Positions 15,935-23,904 of a stretch of DNA of 35,413 nt are shown in pieces. The notes under the pieces are model-generated. The model saw only the letters and a program-made list of their open reading frames with translations, made no database searches and was not told where the DNA came from. Positions within the stretch are counted from its first letter, which is position 1. Every line of letters starts with the position of its first letter. Position numbers and translations under genes: made by a program. Source of the stretch: a bacterium (GTDB lineage Bacteria > CLD3 > SB21); the NCBI GenBank assembly GCA_016787925.1, contig JAEUSK010000052.1, forward strand, positions 1 through 35,413. The letters are read 5' to 3'.

Positions 15935-18733
15935 ATGAAAAGAAAATATAAAAGCATTATATCATTTCGGTCATGTATCAACGTCATGTTATTAACGGCC
16001 TTGCTATATGTGCCCGGACTGCGCGCCCAGGAAAACGGGGACTGTTTCGACTGCCACGACGACATCACGCTGACCGTTAGACGAAATAACAAAGAAGTAT
16101 CTTTGTATGTGAGCAAGAAGAAATTCGGATATTCGGCTCATAAGGATGTCAAGTGTATAGGCTGTCATTCGGAGTTGGCAGGACAGGAAATGCCTCATGA
16201 AGAGTTTGTTTCGAAAGCGCAATGCGGATCCTGCCACACAACCGCTCAAAAATTTTATGATGAAGGCTTGCACGGCCAGGTATTTAGAGCGGGCGACCCG
16301 CTGGCCCCTTCTTGCATCACTTGCCACGGCGCTCCGCACGATATTATCTCCCGATTTAACCCCAATTCGCCCGTCGCGCCGATAAAAATTCCAGAACTAT
16401 GCGGACGTTGTCATCATGAAGGATCGCCCGTTCAGATCAAATATGATATTCCACAGACACATATTCTAGAAAATTATTCCGAGAGTATTCACGGCGAAGG
16501 GTTGCTCAAGAAAGGGCTTGCCGTAAGCGCCAATTGCGCTTCATGCCATACACCGCATCGCATTTTACCGCATACGGATCCGCGCTCCTCCATTGCGCGC
16601 GTCAATATCGCCCGCACTTGCGCCAAGTGCCATCAGGCGATCGAAGCCGTTCACCAAAAAGTGATCAAAGGCGAATTATGGGAAAAAGAAGCCAATGTTT
16701 TGCCGGCGTGCGTAGACTGCCACCAGCCGCACAAAGCGCGTAAAGCTTTTTATGAAAAAGGTATGGCGAATTCCGACTGTATGATCTGCCATGATAAGAA
16801 AGACCTGAAATCCACAGACGGGCGCCCGATGTTCGTGAATGAACGGCAGGTATCGGGTTCACAACACTACAAAATAGCCTGCAGTCAATGTCATACGGGT
16901 GTGACGCCCATTGGAAAAGATCGTCCGTGCGAAACCGTAACTAAAAAAGTAGATTGCGCGTCATGTCATGCTCAGGTTGGGGAGGATTATAAGAAAAGTA
17001 CGCATGGCCAATTGCATGCGCAAAACGATTCCAACGCGCCGGTATGCGTGGAGTGTCACGGAACGCATAATGTGCTGGGAAAACAAAATATTGCATCGCC
17101 GATATATCCGACAAATATCCCGAATTTGTGCGCCCAATGTCATCGGGAAGGGGAGAAGGCGGCCGTACGGTACAAGGGCGGAGAACGCGATATTATTGAA
17201 CATTATCAGGAAAGTATACATGGCAAGGGTTTGCTCAAAAGCGGGCTTTTGGTTACTGCGAAATGTACCGATTGCCATTCTTCACACCGGGAATTGCCCG
17301 CATCGGATTCGACGTCGAGCGTCAATTTCAGAAATATTCCTGAGACCTGCGGTAAGTGCCACAGCGGAATTGAAGAGATGTTTAATAAGAGCATTCACGC
17401 GCGCGGAGTGTCAACTTCCGATAAAAAGTTACCCGTTTGTAATGACTGCCACACGGCACATACCATTCGAAGAACGGACGAAACAGGATTCAAATTAGAA
17501 TTGACCAATACGTGCGGCAAATGCCACGAAGAAATAACGAAAACTTATTTTGATACGTACCACGGCAAAGTTTCGCAACTGGGATATACCAAGACGGCAA
17601 AATGTTACGACTGTCATGGCGCGCACGATATTTTAAGGGTGATCGATCCGAAGTCGCATCTGAGCCGAGAGAACGTAGTTGCAACGTGCCAGAAATGCCA
17701 TCCCGAAGCCAATCGTAAATTTGCAGGTTACCTTACTCATGCAACGCACCATGATCCCGATAAATATCCCGGCTTATTTTGGGTATTCTGGGGCATGACG
17801 GGTTTGCTTTTGACAACGTTCTTCTTCAGCGGGCTGCATACCTTGCTCTGGCTGCCCCGTGCGCTCCAGATGCGAAATGCGCATAAAGAATATGCCGTCG
17901 ACCCGAACGAAAAACAGTTTCAGCGGTTTACGCGATTGAATCGTATTCTCCATATCGTCATGATTGTTAGTTTTATCAGTCTTGCGCTGACGGGGCTTAC
18001 TCTTAAATTTTCGAATACGGGATGGGCGCGTTTCGTATCTAATTTCTTCGGCGGCTTCGAATCGGCGGGTTACATACACCGATTGGCCGGTGTATTCATG
18101 TTCGGTATTTTTGTAACACACATCGCCGATCTGGTCAAGCGAAAAAGGAAGGAATTCAAAAGCTGGAAAGCGATGATTTTCAATTCTGGTTCGCTGATGT
18201 TCAACAAAAAGGACCTGCAGGATTTTATCGGGTCGGTCAAATGGTTTCTTGGTCTTGGACCGCGCCCGCATTATGGCCGCTGGACGTATTGGGAAAAATT
18301 CGATTACTTTGCCGTATTTTGGGGTGTTGCGGTGATTGGTTCGACCGGGCTCATGTTGTGGTTTCCTGAATTCTTTACAATCCTGCTTCCGGGCTGGGCG
18401 ATAAATATTGCTACGATTATTCATTCCGATGAGGCGTTGCTTGCCGTCGGATTTATATTTACCGTTCACTTCTTTAATACTCATTTACGTCCTGAGAAAT
18501 TTCCGATGGATATCGTGGTATTCACCGGGCGCATGCCGGTGGAAGAATTTAAACGCGACAAACCAGCAGAATATGAAGCTTTGGTCGCCAGCGGAGAACT
18601 TGAGAAATATCTGGTGGAACCATATCAACCGATTGTGATCAAGGCAATACGTATATTTGGGTGGGCAGCGCTCACGATCGGTTTCAGTATCGTTCTCTGG
18701 ATCATTTATGCCATGCTGTTTTCATATCAATAG
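15935..18733 (+). CDS. 19-heme cytochrome c fused to membrane cytochrome b, with internal duplication
   Basis: The 932-aa paralog of the previous gene shares its opening (ENGDCFDCH then NKEVSLYV) and ends in the same b-type domain (helices near VFWGMTGLLLTTFFFSGLH, IVMIVSFISLALTGL, HRLAGVFMFGIFVTHI, VFWGVAVIGSTGLMLWF and the helix around EALLAVGFIFTVHFF). I count nineteen CXXCH motifs. A block of about 110 residues is duplicated: one copy from CITCHGAPHDI through CAKCH, the other from CVECHGTHNV through CGKCHSG, with matching SIHGEGLLKKGL and SIHGKGLLKSGL. The role is probably menaquinol oxidation to periplasmic acceptors. A weak RBS sits far from the ATG, and no alternative start was found. 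Confidence 0.85.
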   Translation: MKRKYKSIISFRSCINVMLLTALLYVPGLRAQENGDCFDCHDDITLTVRRNNKEVSLYVSKKKFGYSAHKDVKCIGCHSELAGQEMPHEEFVSKAQCGSCHTTAQKFYDEGLHGQVFRAGDPLAPSCITCHGAPHDIISRFNPNSPVAPIKIPELCGRCHHEGSPVQIKYDIPQTHILENYSESIHGEGLLKKGLAVSANCASCHTPHRILPHTDPRSSIARVNIARTCAKCHQAIEAVHQKVIKGELWEKEANVLPACVDCHQPHKARKAFYEKGMANSDCMICHDKKDLKSTDGRPMFVNERQVSGSQHYKIACSQCHTGVTPIGKDRPCETVTKKVDCASCHAQVGEDYKKSTHGQLHAQNDSNAPVCVECHGTHNVLGKQNIASPIYPTNIPNLCAQCHREGEKAAVRYKGGERDIIEHYQESIHGKGLLKSGLLVTAKCTDCHSSHRELPASDSTSSVNFRNIPETCGKCHSGIEEMFNKSIHARGVSTSDKKLPVCNDCHTAHTIRRTDETGFKLELTNTCGKCHEEITKTYFDTYHGKVSQLGYTKTAKCYDCHGAHDILRVIDPKSHLSRENVVATCQKCHPEANRKFAGYLTHATHHDPDKYPGLFWVFWGMTGLLLTTFFFSGLHTLLWLPRALQMRNAHKEYAVDPNEKQFQRFTRLNRILHIVMIVSFISLALTGLTLKFSNTGWARFVSNFFGGFESAGYIHRLAGVFMFGIFVTHIADLVKRKRKEFKSWKAMIFNSGSLMFNKKDLQDFIGSVKWFLGLGPRPHYGRWTYWEKFDYFAVFWGVAVIGSTGLMLWFPEFFTILLPGWAINIATIIHSDEALLAVGFIFTVHFFNTHLRPEKFPMDIVVFTGRMPVEEFKRDKPAEYEALVASGELEKYLVEPYQPIVIKAIRIFGWAALTIGFSIVLWIIYAMLFSYQ

Positions 18734-18826
18734 GTGCAGAAATGGTATTTTGATAAGGGGTTATCGGCTATTTTGCATTAAAAGGGCATTCATTTCTTAG
18801 ATACTCCAAATAGAAGAGAAAAAACA

Positions 18827-20323
18827 ATGAGAAGAATTCTGCCAAGTTCCTTTTATAATGTGATGTCCTTAAGCGGGGCGTCATTGAGCGGAATCAGTTT
18901 AGGGCTGATCGTTTTTCTGTTTGTGCTTGAGTACTTCTCTGAGACGTCGAAACCGTACATGGGCATTATTACGCTGATTATTCTTCCCATGTTTATGACC
19001 GCAGGTATTGTTATTATGATTTGGGGGATGTTGCGTGAAATCCGACGCCGAAAAGTAGGCATAACTTCGGAAGGCCATCTGCCCAAAATTGACTTTAATA
19101 TTCCGCGGCATCGTGCCGCGTTCGCTGTTTTTTCTTTTGGAGCCATACTTTTTCTTGGTTTGTCAGCATTTGGCAGTTACAAAGCATACGAGTTTACGGA
19201 TTCAGACCAGTTCTGCGGGGAAATGTGCCATACCGTGATGAGCCCTGAATACACGGCCTACCAGTTCTCCCCTCATGCCAAGGTAGGTTGTGCGCAGTGC
19301 CATATCGGATCCGGGGCGGAGTGGTTTGTCAAAGCGAAGATTTCGGGCTCTTACCAGGTTTATTCTGTTTTATTTAATAAATATGCGAGACCGATTGAGA
19401 CGCCGATAGAAAACTTGCGTCCTGCGCAGCAGACTTGCGAACAATGTCACTGGCCAAAACATTTCTTTAGCGAAAAACAACGGGTGCTGACTTATTACCT
19501 GTCTGATGAACAGAACACCAAATGGACGCTTAATCTATTGGTTAAAATAGGGGGTGGCAATGCCGACGAAGGGCCGACATCCGGTATCCACTGGCACATG
19601 AATATTGCTAACGAGATCACATACGCGCCGTTTGACCGGGAGCGCCAGATAATTCCATGGGTGAAAGTAAAGCACGGAGACGGCAAGGAATCGGTTTATC
19701 GCAGTACCGAAGTGAAGATTGATGATGAGGTTTTGAATAAAATTGAAAAACGGAGAATGGATTGTATTGACTGCCACAACAGGCCGACACATATTTACCA
19801 TCATCCGGCCGCATCGGTTAATCAGGCAATGTCCGTTGGCTGGATAGATCCGTCGCTTCCTTTTATTAAGAACATCACTGTGGAAGCGCTGCAGCATCCG
19901 TATGCTACCAGACAGTCTGCGTTTGATAGTATACGGATCGCCATAACCGATTTCTACAGTACTCATAACCCGGACGTGCTTCAGAATAAGAAAGTGCCGG
20001 TTGAAAAGGCCATTCGGGAAGTTCAGAAAATATACAGCCGTAATTTTTTCCCTGAGATGAAAGTAAGCTGGGAACATTATCCGGACAACATTGGCCATAT
20101 GTATGCGTTAGGCTGTTTCCGGTGTCATGATGGGAAACATGTGAACGAAGAAGGTAAAGTTTTATCAAGAGACTGCAATACCTGCCATACGTTATTGGCT
20201 CAGGAATTCGAAAAAGGAGACAAACGAATTGCACTGGGCGGAATAGAGTATATTCATCCTGTGGATGTCGGAAATGAGTGGAAACAGAAAAATTGCAGCG
20301 AATGCCACAGCAAGAATGACTGA
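18827..20323 (+). CDS. Seven-heme NapC/NirT-family membrane cytochrome (ImcH-like)
   Basis: Two N-terminal hydrophobic helices (about 12-35 and 44-66) and a third (about 100-120) precede the first heme motif, FCGEMCH, a CX3CH variant rather than CXXCH. Then come CAQCH, CEQCH, CIDCH, CFRCH, CNTCH and CSECH, seven hemes in all. The segment GCAQCHIGSGAEWFVKAK and the pattern PIETPIENLRPAQQTCEQCHWP mark the NapC/NirT quinol-dehydrogenase fold. Length (498 aa), three helices and seven hemes match Geobacter ImcH, which oxidises menaquinol for high-potential extracellular acceptors; that role is inferred here. It ends the operon begun at 13313. Whether it has its own promoter in the 93-base gap is unclear. 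Confidence 0.85.
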   Translation: MRRILPSSFYNVMSLSGASLSGISLGLIVFLFVLEYFSETSKPYMGIITLIILPMFMTAGIVIMIWGMLREIRRRKVGITSEGHLPKIDFNIPRHRAAFAVFSFGAILFLGLSAFGSYKAYEFTDSDQFCGEMCHTVMSPEYTAYQFSPHAKVGCAQCHIGSGAEWFVKAKISGSYQVYSVLFNKYARPIETPIENLRPAQQTCEQCHWPKHFFSEKQRVLTYYLSDEQNTKWTLNLLVKIGGGNADEGPTSGIHWHMNIANEITYAPFDRERQIIPWVKVKHGDGKESVYRSTEVKIDDEVLNKIEKRRMDCIDCHNRPTHIYHHPAASVNQAMSVGWIDPSLPFIKNITVEALQHPYATRQSAFDSIRIAITDFYSTHNPDVLQNKKVPVEKAIREVQKIYSRNFFPEMKVSWEHYPDNIGHMYALGCFRCHDGKHVNEEGKVLSRDCNTCHTLLAQEFEKGDKRIALGGIEYIHPVDVGNEWKQKNCSECHSKND

Positions 20324-20350
20324 TCATCCATGTTCGGGATTACGTTTTAT

Positions 20351-20405
20351 CATGTCAAGACATGACTTATGTCATTGTTTTTTGTTTCAATTTACAGTAA
20401 TCTGC
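20351..20405 (+). promoter_or_regulatory. CRP/FNR-type operator plus promoter for the Rieske/cytochrome b operon
   Basis: The operator CATGAC-TTAT-GTCATT is at 20361-20376 (centre 20368.5), with GTTT following as at two other sites. TAATCTGC, a partial -7 match, starts at 20398, 29.5 bp after the centre. A second overlapping palindrome, CATGTC-AA-GACATG, is at 20351-20364, so two proteins could compete or dimers could stack. Confidence 0.65.
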
Positions 20406-20498
20406 ACTAAGTCTAAGTCATTTCCATTCTGTTCGAGTTATCATTCATAATGATACGTCTTATCTGAACAGTTTCGTAAAATCAAATTGAAGAGGAAT

Positions 20499-20954
20499 AT
20501 GGAAAAATCCACTGATGTTCCTGTACAACCGGGCAAACGTGATTTTCTCAAGTGGCTCATCGGAAGCGCTACCGCGGCGTGGGTGGTATCTGTTGCTTAC
20601 CCTATTTTTTCATTTCTGAAGCCCCCAAAGCAGGGCGAAGTAGAGGTCAGCAGCGTAAAAGCCGGGAAACTGTCTGAAATGGCGAAAGACAGCGGCATGA
20701 TTGTAAAATTCGGCACTAAGCCGGTTATCCTTATTCGCAAGGCTGACGGCGATTTGAAAGCATTTTCAGGCACATGCACTCATCTCGACTGTACGGTACA
20801 ATATCGCAAAGATTTTGGATCGATCTGGTGCGCGTGCCATAACGGCAAGTACGATCTTAACGGTTCCAATATTTCCGGGCCTCCGCCAAAACCGCTGGAT
20901 GAGTATAAAGTAATAATTAAAGAAGATGAAATATTTATTTCAAAGGGCACATGA
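20499..20954 (+). CDS. Rieske iron-sulfur protein
   Basis: This 151-aa protein carries the [2Fe-2S] ligands in CTHLDC and CACHNGKYD, the usual Cys-His / Cys-His pairs. The N-terminus ([10 protein letters not shown] followed by a hydrophobic stretch, about residues 15-45) is a variant twin-arginine-type signal with KR instead of RR, acting as membrane anchor. AGAGGA at 20491-20496 sits two bases before ATG 20499; a TTG at 20487 in frame would add four residues. The gene overlaps the cytochrome b gene by four bases (ATGA), which implies translational coupling. It is the high-potential arm of a bc-type complex oxidising quinol. Confidence 0.93.
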   Translation: MEKSTDVPVQPGKRDFLKWLIGSATAAWVVSVAYPIFSFLKPPKQGEVEVSSVKAGKLSEMAKDSGMIVKFGTKPVILIRKADGDLKAFSGTCTHLDCTVQYRKDFGSIWCACHNGKYDLNGSNISGPPPKPLDEYKVIIKEDEIFISKGT

Positions 20955-22030
20955 GATCATTATCTAAGAAATTATATGATTGGATTAATGACCGGGTTCA
21001 TCTGGATGATCTCGTAGAATTTATGGGAAAGAAATACGTCCCGATCAATAGCCATTCGGTTTGGTACTATTTCGGCGGGATTTCGCTTTTTCTTTTTATC
21101 ATTCAGGTCATTACGGGAATTCTACTTTTACTTTATTATAAAGGAAGTGAAGATCTTGCGTTTGAGAGTATTCACTTTATTATGGCCAAAGTGCAGTTTG
21201 GCTGGTTGATCCGATCCATTCACAGCTGGGCCGCTAATTTATTTATTCTGGCAGCGTTTATCCATATGTTCAGTGTTTATTTCACCAAAGCCTATCGAAA
21301 ACCGCGTGAAATAACGTGGCTGACCGGTATGGTCATGCTGTTGCTCGGGTTCGGTTTTGGATTCAGCGGATACTTACTTCCTTGGAATGAACTTGCTTTT
21401 TTTGCAACAAAGGTTGGGACGGACATTGCCGGCGTAGTTCCGGTCATTGGCAAACCGATTCTTGTATTCCTAAGAGGGGGCGAAGACGTTACCGGCGCAA
21501 CGCTTTCCAGATTTTTTGGCCTTCACGTAGCCGTATTCCCGGGGATTTTTACGGTTTTATTAGCTACCCACTTATTACTCGTTCAGCGGCAGGGCATGAG
21601 CGAGCCGCTTGAGTTGGCGAACAATCCGGCGCATGTGCGGAAAACGATGCCCTTCTTCCCAAATTTTCTACTGCGCGATCTTCTATTTTGGCTCATAGTT
21701 CTGAATATTCTAGCCATTCTGGCCGTGTTCTTTCCATGGGAACTCGGCAAGAAAGCGGACGCTTTCGCATCCGCCCCGGCGGGTATTAAACCCGAATGGT
21801 ATTTTTTGTTTATGTTTCAAACGCTGAAGTATATTCCGGCTCACGTGTTATTCATTGACGGAGAAGTCCTTGGCGTTTTGCTCTTTGGGATCGGCGGCCT
21901 GTTGTGGATTCTTGTGCCTTTCTGGGATAAGAAAAGTTCCCGGGGTGAAAGGAATCTGATTGTTAACTATTTCGGCATCGGTGTCGTTATCTATATGCTT
22001 CTTCTAACGATCTTAGGATGGTTGACATGA
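20951..22030 (+). CDS. Cytochrome b, b6-plus-subunit-IV type in one chain
   Basis: In 359 aa it joins a cytochrome b6-like N-terminal part to a subunit-IV-like C-terminal part. The heme ligand histidines are in [18 protein letters not shown] (13 residues between) and [20 protein letters not shown] (14 between), the latter the b6-type spacing. The quinol-oxidising PEWY motif is in [12 protein letters not shown]. The cysteine that binds heme c-n in b6 (the motif YCLGG of b6, from memory) is replaced by tyrosine here (WYYFGGIS), so the extra heme is probably absent. Eight helices are expected. It lies in the inner membrane between the Rieske gene and the multiheme gene, with ATGA overlaps at both ends. 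Confidence 0.93.
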   Translation: MRSLSKKLYDWINDRVHLDDLVEFMGKKYVPINSHSVWYYFGGISLFLFIIQVITGILLLLYYKGSEDLAFESIHFIMAKVQFGWLIRSIHSWAANLFILAAFIHMFSVYFTKAYRKPREITWLTGMVMLLLGFGFGFSGYLLPWNELAFFATKVGTDIAGVVPVIGKPILVFLRGGEDVTGATLSRFFGLHVAVFPGIFTVLLATHLLLVQRQGMSEPLELANNPAHVRKTMPFFPNFLLRDLLFWLIVLNILAILAVFFPWELGKKADAFASAPAGIKPEWYFLFMFQTLKYIPAHVLFIDGEVLGVLLFGIGGLLWILVPFWDKKSSRGERNLIVNYFGIGVVIYMLLLTILGWLT

Positions 22031-23487
22031 AATACGGAACAAAAATTTTAACCGCATTTTTTTTCCTGTCAATTCCTTGTGCAATTGCAGCGTCACCAAA
22101 GAATCCTGATCAATGCTTCGTCTGCCATGAAGGTATGGGAGACAAACCGTCATCTCTGTACAAGTCGGACGTTCATAAGTTGAATGGCATTTCCTGTTCC
22201 GGCTGTCATGGCGGTGATGCTTCTAAAGAGGATCAGGATGACGCGATGAAAAAAAGTATTGGTTTCATCGGTGTTCCTCACGGCGACGAGATCTCCACAT
22301 TATGCGGCAGTTGTCATGCCGATTCCGTTAAAATGAGACAGTATAATTCAAAATTGCCGACGCACCAAATGAATCTGCTCGCAGCAAGTGTACATGGAAA
22401 GAATGCAATCAAAGGCGGCCAGCATATCGTACAATGCACGACCTGTCATAATTCACACGGTATCGTGTCTGTCAAGAATCCGAAATCTCCTGTTCATCCT
22501 CTTCGCGTCACGCAAACTTGTACTCAATGTCACGCCAACGCGGCATACATGCGTCTGTATAATCCGTCGCTTCCCGTCGATCAGCTGGACAAATACCGAA
22601 CGAGCGTGCACGGGTTGCGTAATGCGCAGGGTGACGCAAAGGCTGCCGTATGTTCCAGTTGTCACAGCGGGCACGATATTCAGCCTGCAGGGAGCGCGAA
22701 ATCTCACGTCAATGCAGCTAACATTCCGGAAACCTGCGCTAAGTGTCATGCAAGCGCAGACTATATGAAGGAATATAAGATTCCGACGGACCAATATGAA
22801 AAATTCACCAAGAGCGTTCACGGCGTCGCGCTGCTGCAGAAGCACGATCTCTCGGCGCCCGCCTGCAATGATTGCCACGGGAATCATGGGGCGGTTCCTC
22901 CCGGAGTTGAATCGATTTCAAAGGTTTGCGGATCTTGCCATGCGCTTAATGCGGATCTTTTTTCGGCCAGCCCGCATAAGAAAGCATTTGATGAAAACAA
23001 ATTTCCGGAATGCGAAACCTGCCACGGAAACCATGGAATCATGACTGCGACGGTGACCATGCTTGGTGTGGATTCCACTGCCGTGTGCAGTAAATGTCAT
23101 ACGGAACAGAAGAGCGTTAAAGGTTATAGAGTTGCTCAGGAAATGAGGCTGCTTATTGACAGTCTCACTAACGATCAGAAAAGGGCGCTTGGTATTGTAG
23201 AAGAAGCTGAACAAAAGGGTATGGAGATCGGCGAGGCCAAATTCAAACTGCGCGATGCCCACCAAGCGCGGTTGGAGTCTCGCACGATGGTACATTCATT
23301 CAACAAAGAAAAATTTGATGAGGTTATTGCGAAAGGCTTGAATGTAACCTCCTTCGTTGCGCTCGAAGCGCAAAGGGCGGTCGAAGAGTATTTTTTCCGC
23401 CGCTGGGGACTTGGAATTGCAACACTCATTATAACAATTCTTGCCGTATCATTGTACGCCTATATCAGGCGTCTCGAGAATAAATAA
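22027..23487 (+). CDS. Eleven-heme cytochrome c with C-terminal anchor, bc-complex partner
   Basis: The start at 22027 overlaps the cytochrome b stop as ATGA and has AGGATGG about five bases upstream; an in-frame ATG at 22018 is poorer. A signal peptide ending near AIAAS is followed by eleven CXXCH motifs (CFVCH through CSKCH) over residues about 30-360. A helical stretch (about 375-450) and a single C-terminal membrane helix (around [19 protein letters not shown]) finish it. Being translationally coupled to cytochrome b, it takes the place of cytochrome c1 or f as electron exit. Repeated xxSVHG and PxTCxxCH modules show that it arose by duplication. A terminator at 23567 follows. Confidence 0.9.
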   Translation: MKYGTKILTAFFFLSIPCAIAASPKNPDQCFVCHEGMGDKPSSLYKSDVHKLNGISCSGCHGGDASKEDQDDAMKKSIGFIGVPHGDEISTLCGSCHADSVKMRQYNSKLPTHQMNLLAASVHGKNAIKGGQHIVQCTTCHNSHGIVSVKNPKSPVHPLRVTQTCTQCHANAAYMRLYNPSLPVDQLDKYRTSVHGLRNAQGDAKAAVCSSCHSGHDIQPAGSAKSHVNAANIPETCAKCHASADYMKEYKIPTDQYEKFTKSVHGVALLQKHDLSAPACNDCHGNHGAVPPGVESISKVCGSCHALNADLFSASPHKKAFDENKFPECETCHGNHGIMTATVTMLGVDSTAVCSKCHTEQKSVKGYRVAQEMRLLIDSLTNDQKRALGIVEEAEQKGMEIGEAKFKLRDAHQARLESRTMVHSFNKEKFDEVIAKGLNVTSFVALEAQRAVEEYFFRRWGLGIATLIITILAVSLYAYIRRLENK

Positions 23488-23566
23488 ACAATTTTTCCTC
23501 ACTATCTTGATCCAGTAATCATACCCTCCAAGAAGGCTGCTACGGTTCAAATCACTACACAATAAC

Positions 23567-23603
23567 AAGTCCGCGTGGATGTGTCCAAGCGGACTTTCTT
23601 TAT
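23567..23603 (+). terminator. Terminator of the Rieske/cytochrome b operon
   Basis: AAGTCCGC (23567-23574) pairs perfectly with GCGGACTT (23589-23596); the loop is 14 nt and a TCTTTATT tail follows. It ends the 11-heme cytochrome transcript. Confidence 0.75.
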
Positions 23604-23655
23604 TGCGCAAGCCCGGATGATCCAGTTGAGTGCTAATTGATAATCGTCCGCACCA

Positions 23656-23763
23656 TCAGTCCAGGACAAGTGACACATTGGCGGGTTCATCAACAAAAAT
23701 GGCATGTTGACGCGTGCCGCCTGATTTGGAGACAGCGTTTTTTGGGCGTAATTCGTCGATTTT
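23656..23763 (-). pseudogene. Possible short coding relict
   Basis: On the - strand, 35 codons are open between an upstream stop (complement of 23764-23766) and a stop at 23656-23658, reading a protein-like segment that includes KNAVSKSGGTRQHAIF and ends in VSLVLD. No start codon lies near its beginning. I do not recognise the family; the composition looks coding-like, but chance is not excluded. Confidence 0.18.
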
Positions 23764-23799
23764 TCAGTAGGAAAAACTATTTTATTTTTCTATGGCAAA

Positions 23800-23843
23800 C
23801 ATGACCAATGTCATTGTTTTTAAAGGCGGAACCGATATATTAT
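23800..23843 (+). promoter_or_regulatory. CRP/FNR-type operator plus promoter for the kor-rnf operon
   Basis: The operator CATGAC-CAAT-GTCATT is at 23800-23815 (centre 23807.5), followed by GTTTTT. A TATATTAT element at 23836-23843 starts 28.5 bp after the centre, one base off the spacing seen at the other five promoters. The predicted leader to korA is about 57 nt. Confidence 0.7.
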
Positions 23844-23904
23844 TTACATGTATATATACGAACTTAGGTGCATAAATTCGTTCCAATAAGAGGCAGAGGA
23901 AACC

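Larger units (their letters stand above)
23488..23799. other. Intergenic region before the kor-rnf operon
   Basis: It contains the terminator at 23567-23603, a possible short relict frame on the - strand at 23656-23763, and AT-rich DNA just before the operator at 23800. Nothing else can be supported. Confidence 0.5.

Noticed and set aside
17774-18484. Long open frame of 236 codons on the minus strand
   Set aside because: It lies entirely opposite the membrane domain of the 19-heme cytochrome gene, has no family signature and is rich in Arg/Lys/Pro as expected of an antisense shadow.
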